In this document: piece after piece, positions 1 through 6,034 of the stretch
Position numbering within the stretch: the stretch's first letter is position 1
How the letters are laid out: every line of letters starts with the position of its first letter
Origin: Verrucomicrobiota bacterium
Lineage (GTDB): Bacteria; Verrucomicrobiota; Verrucomicrobiia; Verrucomicrobiales; Verrucomicrobiaceae
Assembly (NCBI GenBank): GCA_021413535.1
Contig: JAIOQF010000386.1
Span: 1 to 16,329 of the forward strand
DNA: 16,329 nt
Direction: 5' to 3'
Notes under the pieces: model-generated
Databases searched by the model: none
The model's input: only the letters and a program-made list of their open reading frames with translations
Told to the model about the DNA's origin: nothing
Translations under genes and position numbers: made by a program

Positions 1-11
1 ATTACGCCGGG

Positions 12-39
12 TTGTCAAGAGCGCTTTTCTGGTTAGCGT
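12..39 (+). promoter_or_regulatory. Candidate promoter of the mntR-MFS operon, close to the start codon
   Basis: TTGTCA (12-17) matches the sigma-70 -35 consensus at five of six positions. A 16-base spacer separates it from TAGCGT (34-39), which fits the TANNNT pattern of a -10 box. The -10 ends only nine bases before the mntR ATG at 49, so transcription from it would begin at or within a few bases of the start codon. There is no Shine-Dalgarno sequence in between; the bases there are pyrimidine-rich. Called by eye from sequence only. An additional promoter could lie beyond the left edge. Confidence 0.4.
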
Positions 40-48
40 CCCCTCCTC

Positions 49-507
49 ATGCCCGCCAAGTCGCCCCGACCTAAGAAGACCACTCGTAAACGTGTGGCGC
101 CGGCAACGCGGGCCGAAAGCTTCCGTAAAGTCCGCAGCGCCAACGCCGCCGAAACTGCACAGGATTATGCTGAGGCCATCGCTGAACTCATCGAAAACGA
201 CGGCGAGGCTCGTCCGACCGATCTCGCGCGCATGTTCGGCGTCTCCCACGTCACCGTCATCCGCACCGTGGCCCGGCTCCAGCGCGACGGACTCCTGATC
301 ACCCGCCCCTATCGCTCCATATTTCTTACTCCGAAAGGCGCCGCGCTCGCAGCCGAGTGTCGCGAACGCCATGCGCTGGTCGTTGCTTTTCTCCTCGCGC
401 TCGGTGTGCCCCGCGCCGCCGCCGAAGGAGACGCCGAAGGCATCGAACATCATCTCGGTGCGGAGACCATCGCCGCCTTTCGCGCATTCCTCCGACGTTC
501 AAAGTAA
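49..507 (+). CDS. mntR: MntR-like manganese-responsive transcriptional repressor (DtxR family)
   Basis: This 152-residue protein matches the length and architecture of the DtxR/MntR family, which represses manganese uptake genes when Mn(II) is bound. Residues 1-35 are a basic tail. Residues 36-95 form the winged helix, with the recognition helix around GVSHVTVIRTV. Residues 100-150 form the short dimerisation and metal-binding domain. By eye-alignment to Bacillus subtilis MntR, all six metal ligands are kept: D39, E42, H108, E130, E133 and H134, the last three within the signature EGIEHH. There is no SH3-like third domain, as expected for MntR rather than DtxR/IdeR. The gene is followed after 12 bases by an MFS transporter in the same direction, which suggests co-transcription and probably Mn-dependent autoregulation. 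The first ATG is used; no ribosome binding site is visible. Confidence 0.9.
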   Translation: MPAKSPRPKKTTRKRVAPATRAESFRKVRSANAAETAQDYAEAIAELIENDGEARPTDLARMFGVSHVTVIRTVARLQRDGLLITRPYRSIFLTPKGAALAAECRERHALVVAFLLALGVPRAAAEGDAEGIEHHLGAETIAAFRAFLRRSK

Positions 508-519
508 CCATCACCATTC

Positions 520-1998
520 ATGAAACTCACCCGCACCCATTGGCTCATCATCATCATCGCCAGCATCGGCTTCCTCTTCGACACTTATGAGCTGCTTATG
601 ACACCGCTGGTTGCCGCGCCCGCGATCGCCGAACTGCTAAAAATTCCACAGAACAATCCCATCGTTACCGAGTGGGTCGGACGGCTGCTCTGGATCTCCG
701 CCCTTTGCGGCGGACTCTTCGGCCTGCTCGGCGGCTGGCTGGTGGATAAGTTCGGCCGGAAAACCGTAATGGGCCTGAGCATTTTCCTTTACTCATTTTC
801 TCCATTCGCCGCAGCCTACTCGACTTCGCTGCCGATGTTCATCTTCTTCCGCAGCACTACCTTCATCGGCGTCTGTGTAGAGTTCATCGCCGCCATCACC
901 TGGCTCGCCGAAGTTTTTGATGACAAGAAGCAAAGAGAAAGGTGGCTGGGAATCACACAAGCGTTTGCATCACTCGGCGGCGTCCTCGTGACGCTGGTAA
1001 GCATCTGGATAAGCTCTCATCTCACGTCCCTGCCACACATCGGATTACCGGCGGGACTGGGCTCGACAGACCCGGCCAGCTGGCGCTTTCTGCTGCTGAC
1101 CGGATTGCTGCCTGCAATCCCAATTGCTTTAATGCTGCCCTTCGTGCCGGAGTCAAAAGTCTGGAAAGAAAAGCGTGCCGCTGGCGCACTTAAGCGCCCC
1201 AGTTTTGCCGCGCTTTTTGCGCCGGAGCTGCGCCGCGTCACCATTGTCACCGCCATCCTCTCCGCCTGCGCCTACGGCATCGCCTTCGGTGCACTGCAAG
1301 TCACCGTCGCGCGTGTGACGCCCGGATTGCCCGAACTGAAAAAACAGGCAGTTGAGCTCGCGCCGCTGCGCAAAGAAGGTGAGGCACTCAACACGCAACT
1401 CAATGCCCTTCCATCCAACGATCCCGCGCGGAAAGATCTGATCGCAAAAATTAAAGAGAACTTCAAAGCGCAGTCGAAGCCCAACGCGACGATCAAGGAC
1501 ATGAGCGACAAGGTGCAGTTCCGCCAGGAAATGGGCGGACTGGTCGGACGCATCCTCCTCGCCGTGCTGCTCATCGTCGGCATCAGCCGCGTGGCGTTGC
1601 TCAAAGTTTTCCAAATCCCGGCGCTGATCATTCTTCCGCTGACCTATTTCAAATTCTTCGAGCTGGGCGGCGAAACATTTCTCTGGAGCTACTTTTTCTG
1701 CGGACTCTTGGTGGTGGCCCAGTTCAGCTACTTCGGTGAATACCTGCCCAAGGTGTTTCCGCTGCATCTCCGAGGAACCGGAGGCAGCTTCGCCACCAAC
1801 GTCGGCGGTCGCATGATCGGCACCAGCATGGCATTACTAAATACCGCCTGGCTTGCACCGTTGCTGGCGGGCGGTGCGCAAGCGGTGAAACCTATGCATG
1901 TGGCACTGGCCGCAGGTTACATCGCCACGGGGCTCGCCTTGCTGGCTTTTGTCGTCGGCTTCTTCCTGCCGGAACCGAAGACTGAGGGCGCGGAATAA
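520..1998 (+). CDS. MFS transporter with a large helical insertion between TM7 and TM8
   Basis: This 492-residue inner-membrane protein has about 12 hydrophobic segments. The conserved MFS motif A lies between TM2 and TM3 (G72-K81, including D76, G79, R80 and K81). TM1 carries acidic residues D21 and E24 that could couple protons. TM6 ends in a PES..W motif (P210-W215), as in the sugar-porter and metabolite:H+ symporter branches. An unusual segment of about 70 charged residues (268-337) separates TM7 from TM8; by normal MFS topology it faces the periplasm and looks like a helical hairpin. The substrate cannot be read from sequence. Its position 12 bases after mntR implies Mn-controlled expression, so manganese, a metal chelate or a metal-linked metabolite are candidates. 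No Shine-Dalgarno precedes the ATG. Confidence 0.85.
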   Translation: MKLTRTHWLIIIIASIGFLFDTYELLMTPLVAAPAIAELLKIPQNNPIVTEWVGRLLWISALCGGLFGLLGGWLVDKFGRKTVMGLSIFLYSFSPFAAAYSTSLPMFIFFRSTTFIGVCVEFIAAITWLAEVFDDKKQRERWLGITQAFASLGGVLVTLVSIWISSHLTSLPHIGLPAGLGSTDPASWRFLLLTGLLPAIPIALMLPFVPESKVWKEKRAAGALKRPSFAALFAPELRRVTIVTAILSACAYGIAFGALQVTVARVTPGLPELKKQAVELAPLRKEGEALNTQLNALPSNDPARKDLIAKIKENFKAQSKPNATIKDMSDKVQFRQEMGGLVGRILLAVLLIVGISRVALLKVFQIPALIILPLTYFKFFELGGETFLWSYFFCGLLVVAQFSYFGEYLPKVFPLHLRGTGGSFATNVGGRMIGTSMALLNTAWLAPLLAGGAQAVKPMHVALAAGYIATGLALLAFVVGFFLPEPKTEGAE

Positions 1999-2070
1999 GT
2001 ATTGGCCGAATGTCGAATGCGTGGCTCACACAAAGGCACGAAGGCTTAATTCATTTGAAATTCGATCCGC

Positions 2071-2098
2071 TCTCACCCAGCCGGTGAGATTGTTCTTT
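2071..2098 (+). terminator. Possible terminator after the MFS gene
   Basis: A perfect 7-bp stem (TCTCACC at 2071-2077 pairing with GGTGAGA at 2083-2089) with a 5-base loop is followed directly by the T-rich run TTGTTCTTT. It lies 72 bases after the MFS stop codon and just upstream of the next rightward gene. The stem is short and the T-run is interrupted, so this could be a weak terminator, or an operator dyad for the small gene at 2113. Confidence 0.4.
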
Positions 2099-2112
2099 CA
2101 TTCAAATTCCCA

Positions 2113-2376
2113 ATGCCGGCGAAAAAGAAAATCACCACCGTGCCGTTGACGGGTGTCGCCTTGATCAAAGAGACCTGCCGACTGATTCGCCAGGCACGCA
2201 GCCTTTGGGAAGCCCATCGCAACAACGCCTGCCGGAATGAACGGGAGAAGGCCATAAACCTTTACGAATCCTTGAGCGAAGCTGAGCGGGAGAAAGTGCC
2301 GCAGGTGTTGCGGGTATGGTTGCGCTATCGGAGCACCAAGTATTTCGGCGAACACAGAACGCCGCCATCGCGATAA
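2113..2376 (+). CDS. Small basic protein of unknown function
   Basis: This 87-residue, Lys/Arg-rich protein has no signal peptide or membrane segment. It begins with a basic MPAKKK stretch and then appears to be mostly alpha-helical, with charged helices around residues 17-45 and 47-70 (including LSEAEREKVPQVLRVWL). It does not match a family I can name. Support for coding comes from the open frame, ordinary amino-acid composition, the isolated position between a candidate terminator upstream and a convergent gene downstream, and the lack of any competing frame with protein-like content. No Shine-Dalgarno precedes the ATG. It ends 26 bases before the stop codon of the leftward membrane-protein gene. 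Confidence 0.6.
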   Translation: MPAKKKITTVPLTGVALIKETCRLIRQARSLWEAHRNNACRNEREKAINLYESLSEAEREKVPQVLRVWLRYRSTKYFGEHRTPPSR

Positions 2377-2402
2377 GTTGCAAGCGCCACATTAATGGCA
2401 CG

Positions 2403-2645
2403 TCAGCGTCTTTGGGAACCAGAGGAAAGGAAAGAACCGATAACCTTGGTGATCACGACAAAAATAAGCGCCGGGATCAGCAACATCACGCCCAGGCCCA
2501 GAACGATGAGGAAGAGTGCCAAGCCGACAAGTCCCAATAAGACGAAGCGAACCATCTGCCAGGGAGACGCAACCTGCACGGTCTCTACCGAATCTTGCAT
2601 GATCTCAAAATCCACCAGTCTTGCCTGCTCCTTTTCACTGCTCAT
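2403..2645 (-). CDS. Small membrane protein of unknown function
   Basis: This 80-residue protein has a charged N-terminal part (about 1-28, acidic), one long hydrophobic stretch from about residue 32 to 68, long enough for two membrane helices, and a short basic tail ending QRR. The frame stays open 51 bases further upstream to another ATG, but I chose the internal ATG at 2645 because the upstream extension has no protein-like features and a good promoter lies between 2657 and 2685. It lies 64 bases downstream of the nuclease-like gene on the same strand, so it could be read from that transcript as well as from its own promoter. No family is recognised. Confidence 0.6.
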   Translation of the reverse strand: MSSEKEQARLVDFEIMQDSVETVQVASPWQMVRFVLLGLVGLALFLIVLGLGVMLLIPALIFVVITKVIGSFLSSGSQRR

Positions 2646-2656
2646 AGCTTGCTGAT

Positions 2657-2685
2657 AAATTACCAAGGGTTTGGTCCGGTGTCGA
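2657..2685 (-). promoter_or_regulatory. Candidate promoter of the small membrane protein gene
   Basis: On the minus strand TCGACA (2685-2680, five of six matches to the -35 consensus) is separated by 17 bases from TAATTT (2662-2657, a TANNNT-type -10). The -10 ends 11 bases before the ATG at 2645, leaving a leader of only a few bases and no room for a Shine-Dalgarno sequence. This supports the choice of 2645 as the start codon. Confidence 0.45.
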
Positions 2686-2709
2686 ATTCCTTGCACTGTT
2701 AGTTCTTCT

Positions 2710-3429
2710 TCACATCCCCCACACCCCGACGCCTAGTGCCTTGGCCTGCGACAGTGCTTTTTGCAGTGAATGATGGAAGTCCTCCGGCGTGCGCCCCGCT
2801 TCCGGCACAGCATCCGGGGCGGGCCCGTTGGGCGCAGCGAATCCGTTTTTCACCAGCAACTCGCCGAGATCCTGCTGTTTGCCATCCACCTGCACGCGGA
2901 CAAAAGCATAGTAACGCTCCGTCTCCGGCACCCGCGACCATTTGGTGTAAATGATAAACGGATGACTTGAGAGCAATTGCGTGACCCAGGCCAGCGCCTT
3001 GGCACCGACATCGAGCACCTTCGGCTGGGTCACGCCGCCGAAGTATTCCGCCTGACTCGCGATGCGCTGCGGATGCGTCCAGGTCAACTGCGCTGCATCC
3101 ACTCCATAAAGCACGAACACATCTTCCTTCGGCCCGCTCTTGATCCGCAGCGTGTCGGCATCGTTCGACCGCGTCTCCACCAGCTCCGGACGCGACAACA
3201 CCCAGAAGGCACCGCTTTTATAAGAACGTGGTTCAAAGATTTGCTGGCCGACGGGGACGGCCTTGGGAATCTCGGGCTCCGGCTTTACCTTCGCCACCTG
3301 CGCTGCTTCGGCCGCCTTTTGCTCCGATGGCAACCGGTAACGTGCTTTGAGCAGCAGCCCGGTGATAAACATGAAAAACAAAATCACCACCGTGATGACA
3401 GAATTGCTGATCGTGCGGTTGGGGGGCAT
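2710..3429 (-). CDS. Membrane-anchored SNase-like domain protein, probably not an active nuclease
   Basis: This 239-residue protein has an N-terminal transmembrane anchor (about residues 9-27), a Lys/Pro/Glu-rich linker (31-60) and a staphylococcal-nuclease-like domain (about 70-239). Fold landmarks are DADT (90-93), LYGVDAAQ (107-114), the helix GAKALAWVTQLL, RYYAFVRV (172-179), LGELLVKNGFA and the closing helix SQAKALGVGVW. By eye-alignment to S. aureus nuclease, the calcium ligands D21 and D40 correspond to D92 and D111, and R87 to R172. The catalytic R35 and E43 appear to be V106 and Q114. Ligand binding or a structural role is therefore more likely than DNA hydrolysis. If the anchor is a normal N-in segment, the domain lies in the periplasm. 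The neighbouring downstream gene is a small membrane protein. No Shine-Dalgarno is visible. Confidence 0.75.
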   Translation of the reverse strand: MPPNRTISNSVITVVILFFMFITGLLLKARYRLPSEQKAAEAAQVAKVKPEPEIPKAVPVGQQIFEPRSYKSGAFWVLSRPELVETRSNDADTLRIKSGPKEDVFVLYGVDAAQLTWTHPQRIASQAEYFGGVTQPKVLDVGAKALAWVTQLLSSHPFIIYTKWSRVPETERYYAFVRVQVDGKQQDLGELLVKNGFAAPNGPAPDAVPEAGRTPEDFHHSLQKALSQAKALGVGVWGM

Positions 3430-3435
3430 GAAAAC

Positions 3436-3463
3436 CAGTAGTCAGTAATCAGTGGTCAGTAAA
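3436..3463. repeat. Four tandem heptamers upstream of the SNase-like gene
   Basis: Four consecutive 7-base units beginning CAGT lie here: CAGTAGT, CAGTAAT, CAGTGGT, CAGTAAA. They lie six bases upstream of the start codon of the leftward SNase-like gene, occupying its core promoter region. They resemble in style the short tandem heptamer repeats known from filamentous cyanobacteria, although kinship is not implied. No function is known. Confidence 0.75.
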
Positions 3464-3485
3464 ACAGAAAGTGGGCTGCGAAGTC

Positions 3486-3507
3486 AGGCCGTTTACACAA
3501 ACGGCCT
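3486..3507. repeat. Perfect palindromic element overlapping the mazG stop codon
   Basis: Nine-base arms AGGCCGTTT (3486-3494) and AAACGGCCT (3499-3507) pair perfectly around a 4-base loop. The element includes two of the three bases of the mazG stop codon (3506-3508). On the mazG strand the stem is not followed by a T-run, so it is not a classical intrinsic terminator. It could act as a mRNA 3'-end stabiliser, or be a copy of a dispersed REP-like palindrome. Confidence 0.7.
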
Positions 3508-4294
3508 ACAGCTCCGCTTTCACCTCATCCCATACCACATCCATCTCCGCGAGTGACATTCCATCGAGTTTCCTCCCCTGCGACTCGACTCGCTCCTCCA
3601 GCTTATGAAAGCGCGAGGTGAATTTCTCATTCGCGCCCGACAACGCCACTTCGGCATCCACACCCAGCTTGCGAGCCAGATTCACGACACTGAACAACAA
3701 GTCGCCGACTTCTTCCTCGATGGCAGCTTGATCCATCTGCGCCATCGCCTCGGTGATCTCTTCAGCTTCCTCGCGAATCTTGTCGAGCACTGGTGCGGCA
3801 TCCGGCCAGTCGAAACCGACCTTCGCCGCCTTCCGCTGCAACTTCTGCGCGCGCATCAGCGCAGGCAGCGCCTTCGAGACTCCATGGAGAAGCTGTTGTT
3901 TGCCGCCACCTTTTTCCGCGCGCTTGATTTCCTCCCATTGCTTCAGCACATCGGCCGATCCCGCAACAGTCGCATCTCCAAATACATGTGGATGACGGCG
4001 GATGAGTTTCTCCGTGATGTTGCGTGCGATGTCATCCAGCGTAAAGCCGCCCCGCTCCGAGGCGATCTCCGCGTGAAAAACCGGCTGGAGCAATAGATCG
4101 CCTAATTCGTCTTTCAAATGCGCCATGTCACCGGAGCGCGCAGCCTCAGCCACTTCGTAAGCTTCCTCGATCAAGTGCGGGATGAGCGACTCATGAGTCT
4201 GCTCCGCATCCCAAGGGCAACCGCCCGGCGCGCGCAACCGGTGCATGACGGCGCGGAGTTCAGCAATGGGATCAGAATCATTGTCGTTGGTCAT
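3506..4294 (-). CDS. mazG: MazG nucleoside triphosphate pyrophosphohydrolase
   Basis: The product hydrolyses (d)NTPs to NMP and pyrophosphate in the cytoplasm, cleaning the nucleotide pool and, in E. coli, lowering ppGpp during starvation. At 262 residues it is almost the same length as the E. coli enzyme. It has two tandem MazG domains. The N-terminal domain has the Mg-binding pattern EEAYE (43-47) with ELGD (63-66), after the family signature RAPGGCPWD (21-29). The C-terminal domain has EEAEE (175-179) with EEVGD (194-198). Both motif pairs look intact. The frame is open 63 bases further upstream, but the ATG at 4294 fits the family length and the extension is not MazG-like. It diverges from the oxidoreductase at 4446. 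The stop codon lies in a palindrome. Confidence 0.93.
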   Translation of the reverse strand: MTNDNDSDPIAELRAVMHRLRAPGGCPWDAEQTHESLIPHLIEEAYEVAEAARSGDMAHLKDELGDLLLQPVFHAEIASERGGFTLDDIARNITEKLIRRHPHVFGDATVAGSADVLKQWEEIKRAEKGGGKQQLLHGVSKALPALMRAQKLQRKAAKVGFDWPDAAPVLDKIREEAEEITEAMAQMDQAAIEEEVGDLLFSVVNLARKLGVDAEVALSGANEKFTSRFHKLEERVESQGRKLDGMSLAEMDVVWDEVKAEL

Positions 4295-4445
4295 GCGCGA
4301 AGATGCCGAACGGAGCCCGAATGGCAATCTCCACATATTTCCCCCAATTCCCCGCAAAGAATTCCTCGCCAGCGCCGTTTCCTCCCTCTAGGATTTCGTC
4401 CGCTTTCCTCTGTAACCAAACCAAAACATCGAACACGCATCCAAC

Positions 4446-5876
4446 ATGGCCAAAGCACATCTCAACCGCCGCCGCTTCATATCGACCACCTCCGGTCTCG
4501 CGGGCGGCGCCTTCTTCGTCCCCAACATTCTCCGCAGCCAGAATGGCGAAGCGCCCAGCAACAAACTGCGCATCGCCAGCATCGGCGTCGGCGGCAAGGG
4601 CGAGTCGGACTCCAATGCCGCCTCAGACGGCAACGATATCGTGGCCATCGTGGACGTGGACCAAAACACCCTCAATAAAGCGAAGCAGAAATACGCCGGC
4701 GCCGAAGTCTTCACCGACTACCGGAAAATGTTCGAGGCCATGGGCGACAAGATCGATGCCGTGACTGTTTCCACCCCCGACCACACCCATTTCCCTGCGG
4801 CGATGATGGCCGTGGCTCTCAAGAAGCACGTCATGGTTCAGAAGCCGATGTGCAACTACATCGCGGAAGTCCGCCAGTTGCATCAGGCCGCGAAAGCCGC
4901 CGGAGTGGTCACGCAGATGGGCAATCAGGGCCGCACCATGGAAGGTCAGCGCCGTGCGAAAGAATGGATCGACCAGGGTGCCATCGGCACCCTCAAGGAA
5001 ATTCGTCTCTGGACCAACCGCCCGATCTGGCCCCAAGGATTGCTCAAAAAACAAGTCGTCCCGCAACCTGAAAACTTGAACTGGGACAACTGGCTCGGCG
5101 TGGAGCCTTCCGAGCCTTACTTTGAATTCGACCTCTCGCCCGAAGACGCCAACAAGGCAAAGAAGGGCAAGAGCGTTCATCCCTTCAACTGGCGCGGCTG
5201 GTGGTCCTACGGCTCCGGCGCTCTGGGCGACATGGGCTGCCACATCATGGACGCGACCTTCAGCATCCTGCACCAGGCCATTCCAGTGAAGATTGAAGTG
5301 GAAACCTCCCCGATCAGCGACACCTGCGCGCCGGTTTGGTCGATTTTGAAATATCACATCGCTGCCACTGACAAGCATCCCGCTCTGGTGGTCAGCTGGC
5401 ACGACGGCATCAAGGATGGCAAGCCCAACAAGCCGGAGCCATCCGAATTCATGAACAGCGAGCTCGGTCAAAAAGCCTTCAGCAAGGCCGGCAGCGGCAT
5501 GATGTTCATCGGCACCGATGGCGTGGTCTTCGAAGGCGAAGCCTACTGCTCAAGCCCATCGATCTACCCCGAGGCCAAGTTCATGGAAGTGAAGCAGGCC
5601 ATGACCGCCGGCACCATCAAGAAGACCGAGACCCGTAGTCCAAAGCCCGGCGAGCCCCAGAAGGAATGGACGCATGTCATCAAGAACGGCGGCACCACCA
5701 GCTCCAACTTCGACTACGCCGCGCCACTTGCTGAATTCGTGCTTCTAGGCAACCTCGCCATCCGCTCGAGACAGACCATCGTCTGGGACAAGGAAAAAAT
5801 GAAAGTCACCAACGCCGAAGCGCCCAACCAGTTCATCAAACGTCCGAGCTACCGCCCGGAGTGGTATAAAGCGTAA
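4446..5876 (+). CDS. Tat-exported Gfo/Idh/MocA-family NAD(P)-dependent oxidoreductase
   Basis: This 476-residue protein begins with a twin-arginine signal (NRRRFI at about 7-12, then a hydrophobic stretch to about 30), so it is exported folded, probably with its cofactor, to the periplasm. Residues 38-170 form a Rossmann domain with a GVGGKG dinucleotide loop, STPDHTH, and QKP at 132-134 in place of the usual EKP; K133 is the conserved lysine. The C-terminal domain carries GDMGCHIMD (261-269), with H266 as the likely catalytic histidine. Family members oxidise or reduce sugars, inositols or related polyols; the substrate here cannot be told. Tat-targeted members are abundant in Planctomycetota and Verrucomicrobiota. 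It appears monocistronic, ended by the terminator at 5911. A possible -10 (TAGGAT, 4389-4394) lies 51 bases upstream of the start. Confidence 0.9.
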   Translation: MAKAHLNRRRFISTTSGLAGGAFFVPNILRSQNGEAPSNKLRIASIGVGGKGESDSNAASDGNDIVAIVDVDQNTLNKAKQKYAGAEVFTDYRKMFEAMGDKIDAVTVSTPDHTHFPAAMMAVALKKHVMVQKPMCNYIAEVRQLHQAAKAAGVVTQMGNQGRTMEGQRRAKEWIDQGAIGTLKEIRLWTNRPIWPQGLLKKQVVPQPENLNWDNWLGVEPSEPYFEFDLSPEDANKAKKGKSVHPFNWRGWWSYGSGALGDMGCHIMDATFSILHQAIPVKIEVETSPISDTCAPVWSILKYHIAATDKHPALVVSWHDGIKDGKPNKPEPSEFMNSELGQKAFSKAGSGMMFIGTDGVVFEGEAYCSSPSIYPEAKFMEVKQAMTAGTIKKTETRSPKPGEPQKEWTHVIKNGGTTSSNFDYAAPLAEFVLLGNLAIRSRQTIVWDKEKMKVTNAEAPNQFIKRPSYRPEWYKA

Positions 5877-5910
5877 AATAGAACCGTAGAGCTTTAGAGA
5901 GTTAGAATTC

Positions 5911-5955
5911 AATGCCCCGCTGTTGCCTCGCGCAGCAGCGGGGCATTTTGTTTTT
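5911..5955 (+). terminator. Intrinsic terminator after the oxidoreductase gene
   Basis: A perfect 12-bp stem (AATGCCCCGCTG at 5911-5922 with its complement at 5936-5947) and a 13-base loop are followed by a T-rich run (TTTTGTTTTT). It begins 34 bases after the oxidoreductase stop. This is the strongest terminator in the window. It should isolate recQ from upstream transcription, so recQ needs its own promoter. Confidence 0.9.
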
Positions 5956-5960
5956 ATGGA

Positions 5961-6034
5961 GGTTGAAGGTTCAAGGTTTCAGGTTTCAGATGATCTCGTT
6001 CGTCTTGAACCTTAACCCTTGAATCTTAAACCTT
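5961..6034. repeat. Inverted array of heptamers reaching into the recQ start
   Basis: The left arm has four 7-base units (GGTTGAA, GGTTCAA, GGTTTCA, GGTTTCA; 5961-5988). After a 15-base centre the right arm has four units on the opposite strand pattern (CTTGAAC, CTTAACC, CTTGAAT, CTTAAAC; 6004-6031, then CTT). The two arms include a perfect 10-bp inverted match, 5966-5975 with 6004-6013. The right arm contains the in-frame stop (6013-6015) and the TTG that limit the recQ start. Confidence 0.8.

Noticed and set aside
49..1998. mntR and the MFS gene as an antibiotic-efflux regulator/pump pair
   Set aside because: The regulator keeps all six MntR metal ligands and has no ligand-binding domain of the TetR or MarR type, so metal sensing is the better reading.
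4623..5471. Long leftward open frame (282 codons) opposite the oxidoreductase
   Set aside because: Antisense to a clearly conserved Gfo/Idh/MocA gene; composition rich in His, Val and Gly with no recognisable motif or promoter.
5887..5907. Octamer-like spacing of TAGAG/TAGAG/TAGAA after the oxidoreductase stop
   Set aside because: Only three short partial matches; too little to call a repeat, unlike the heptamer array that follows.
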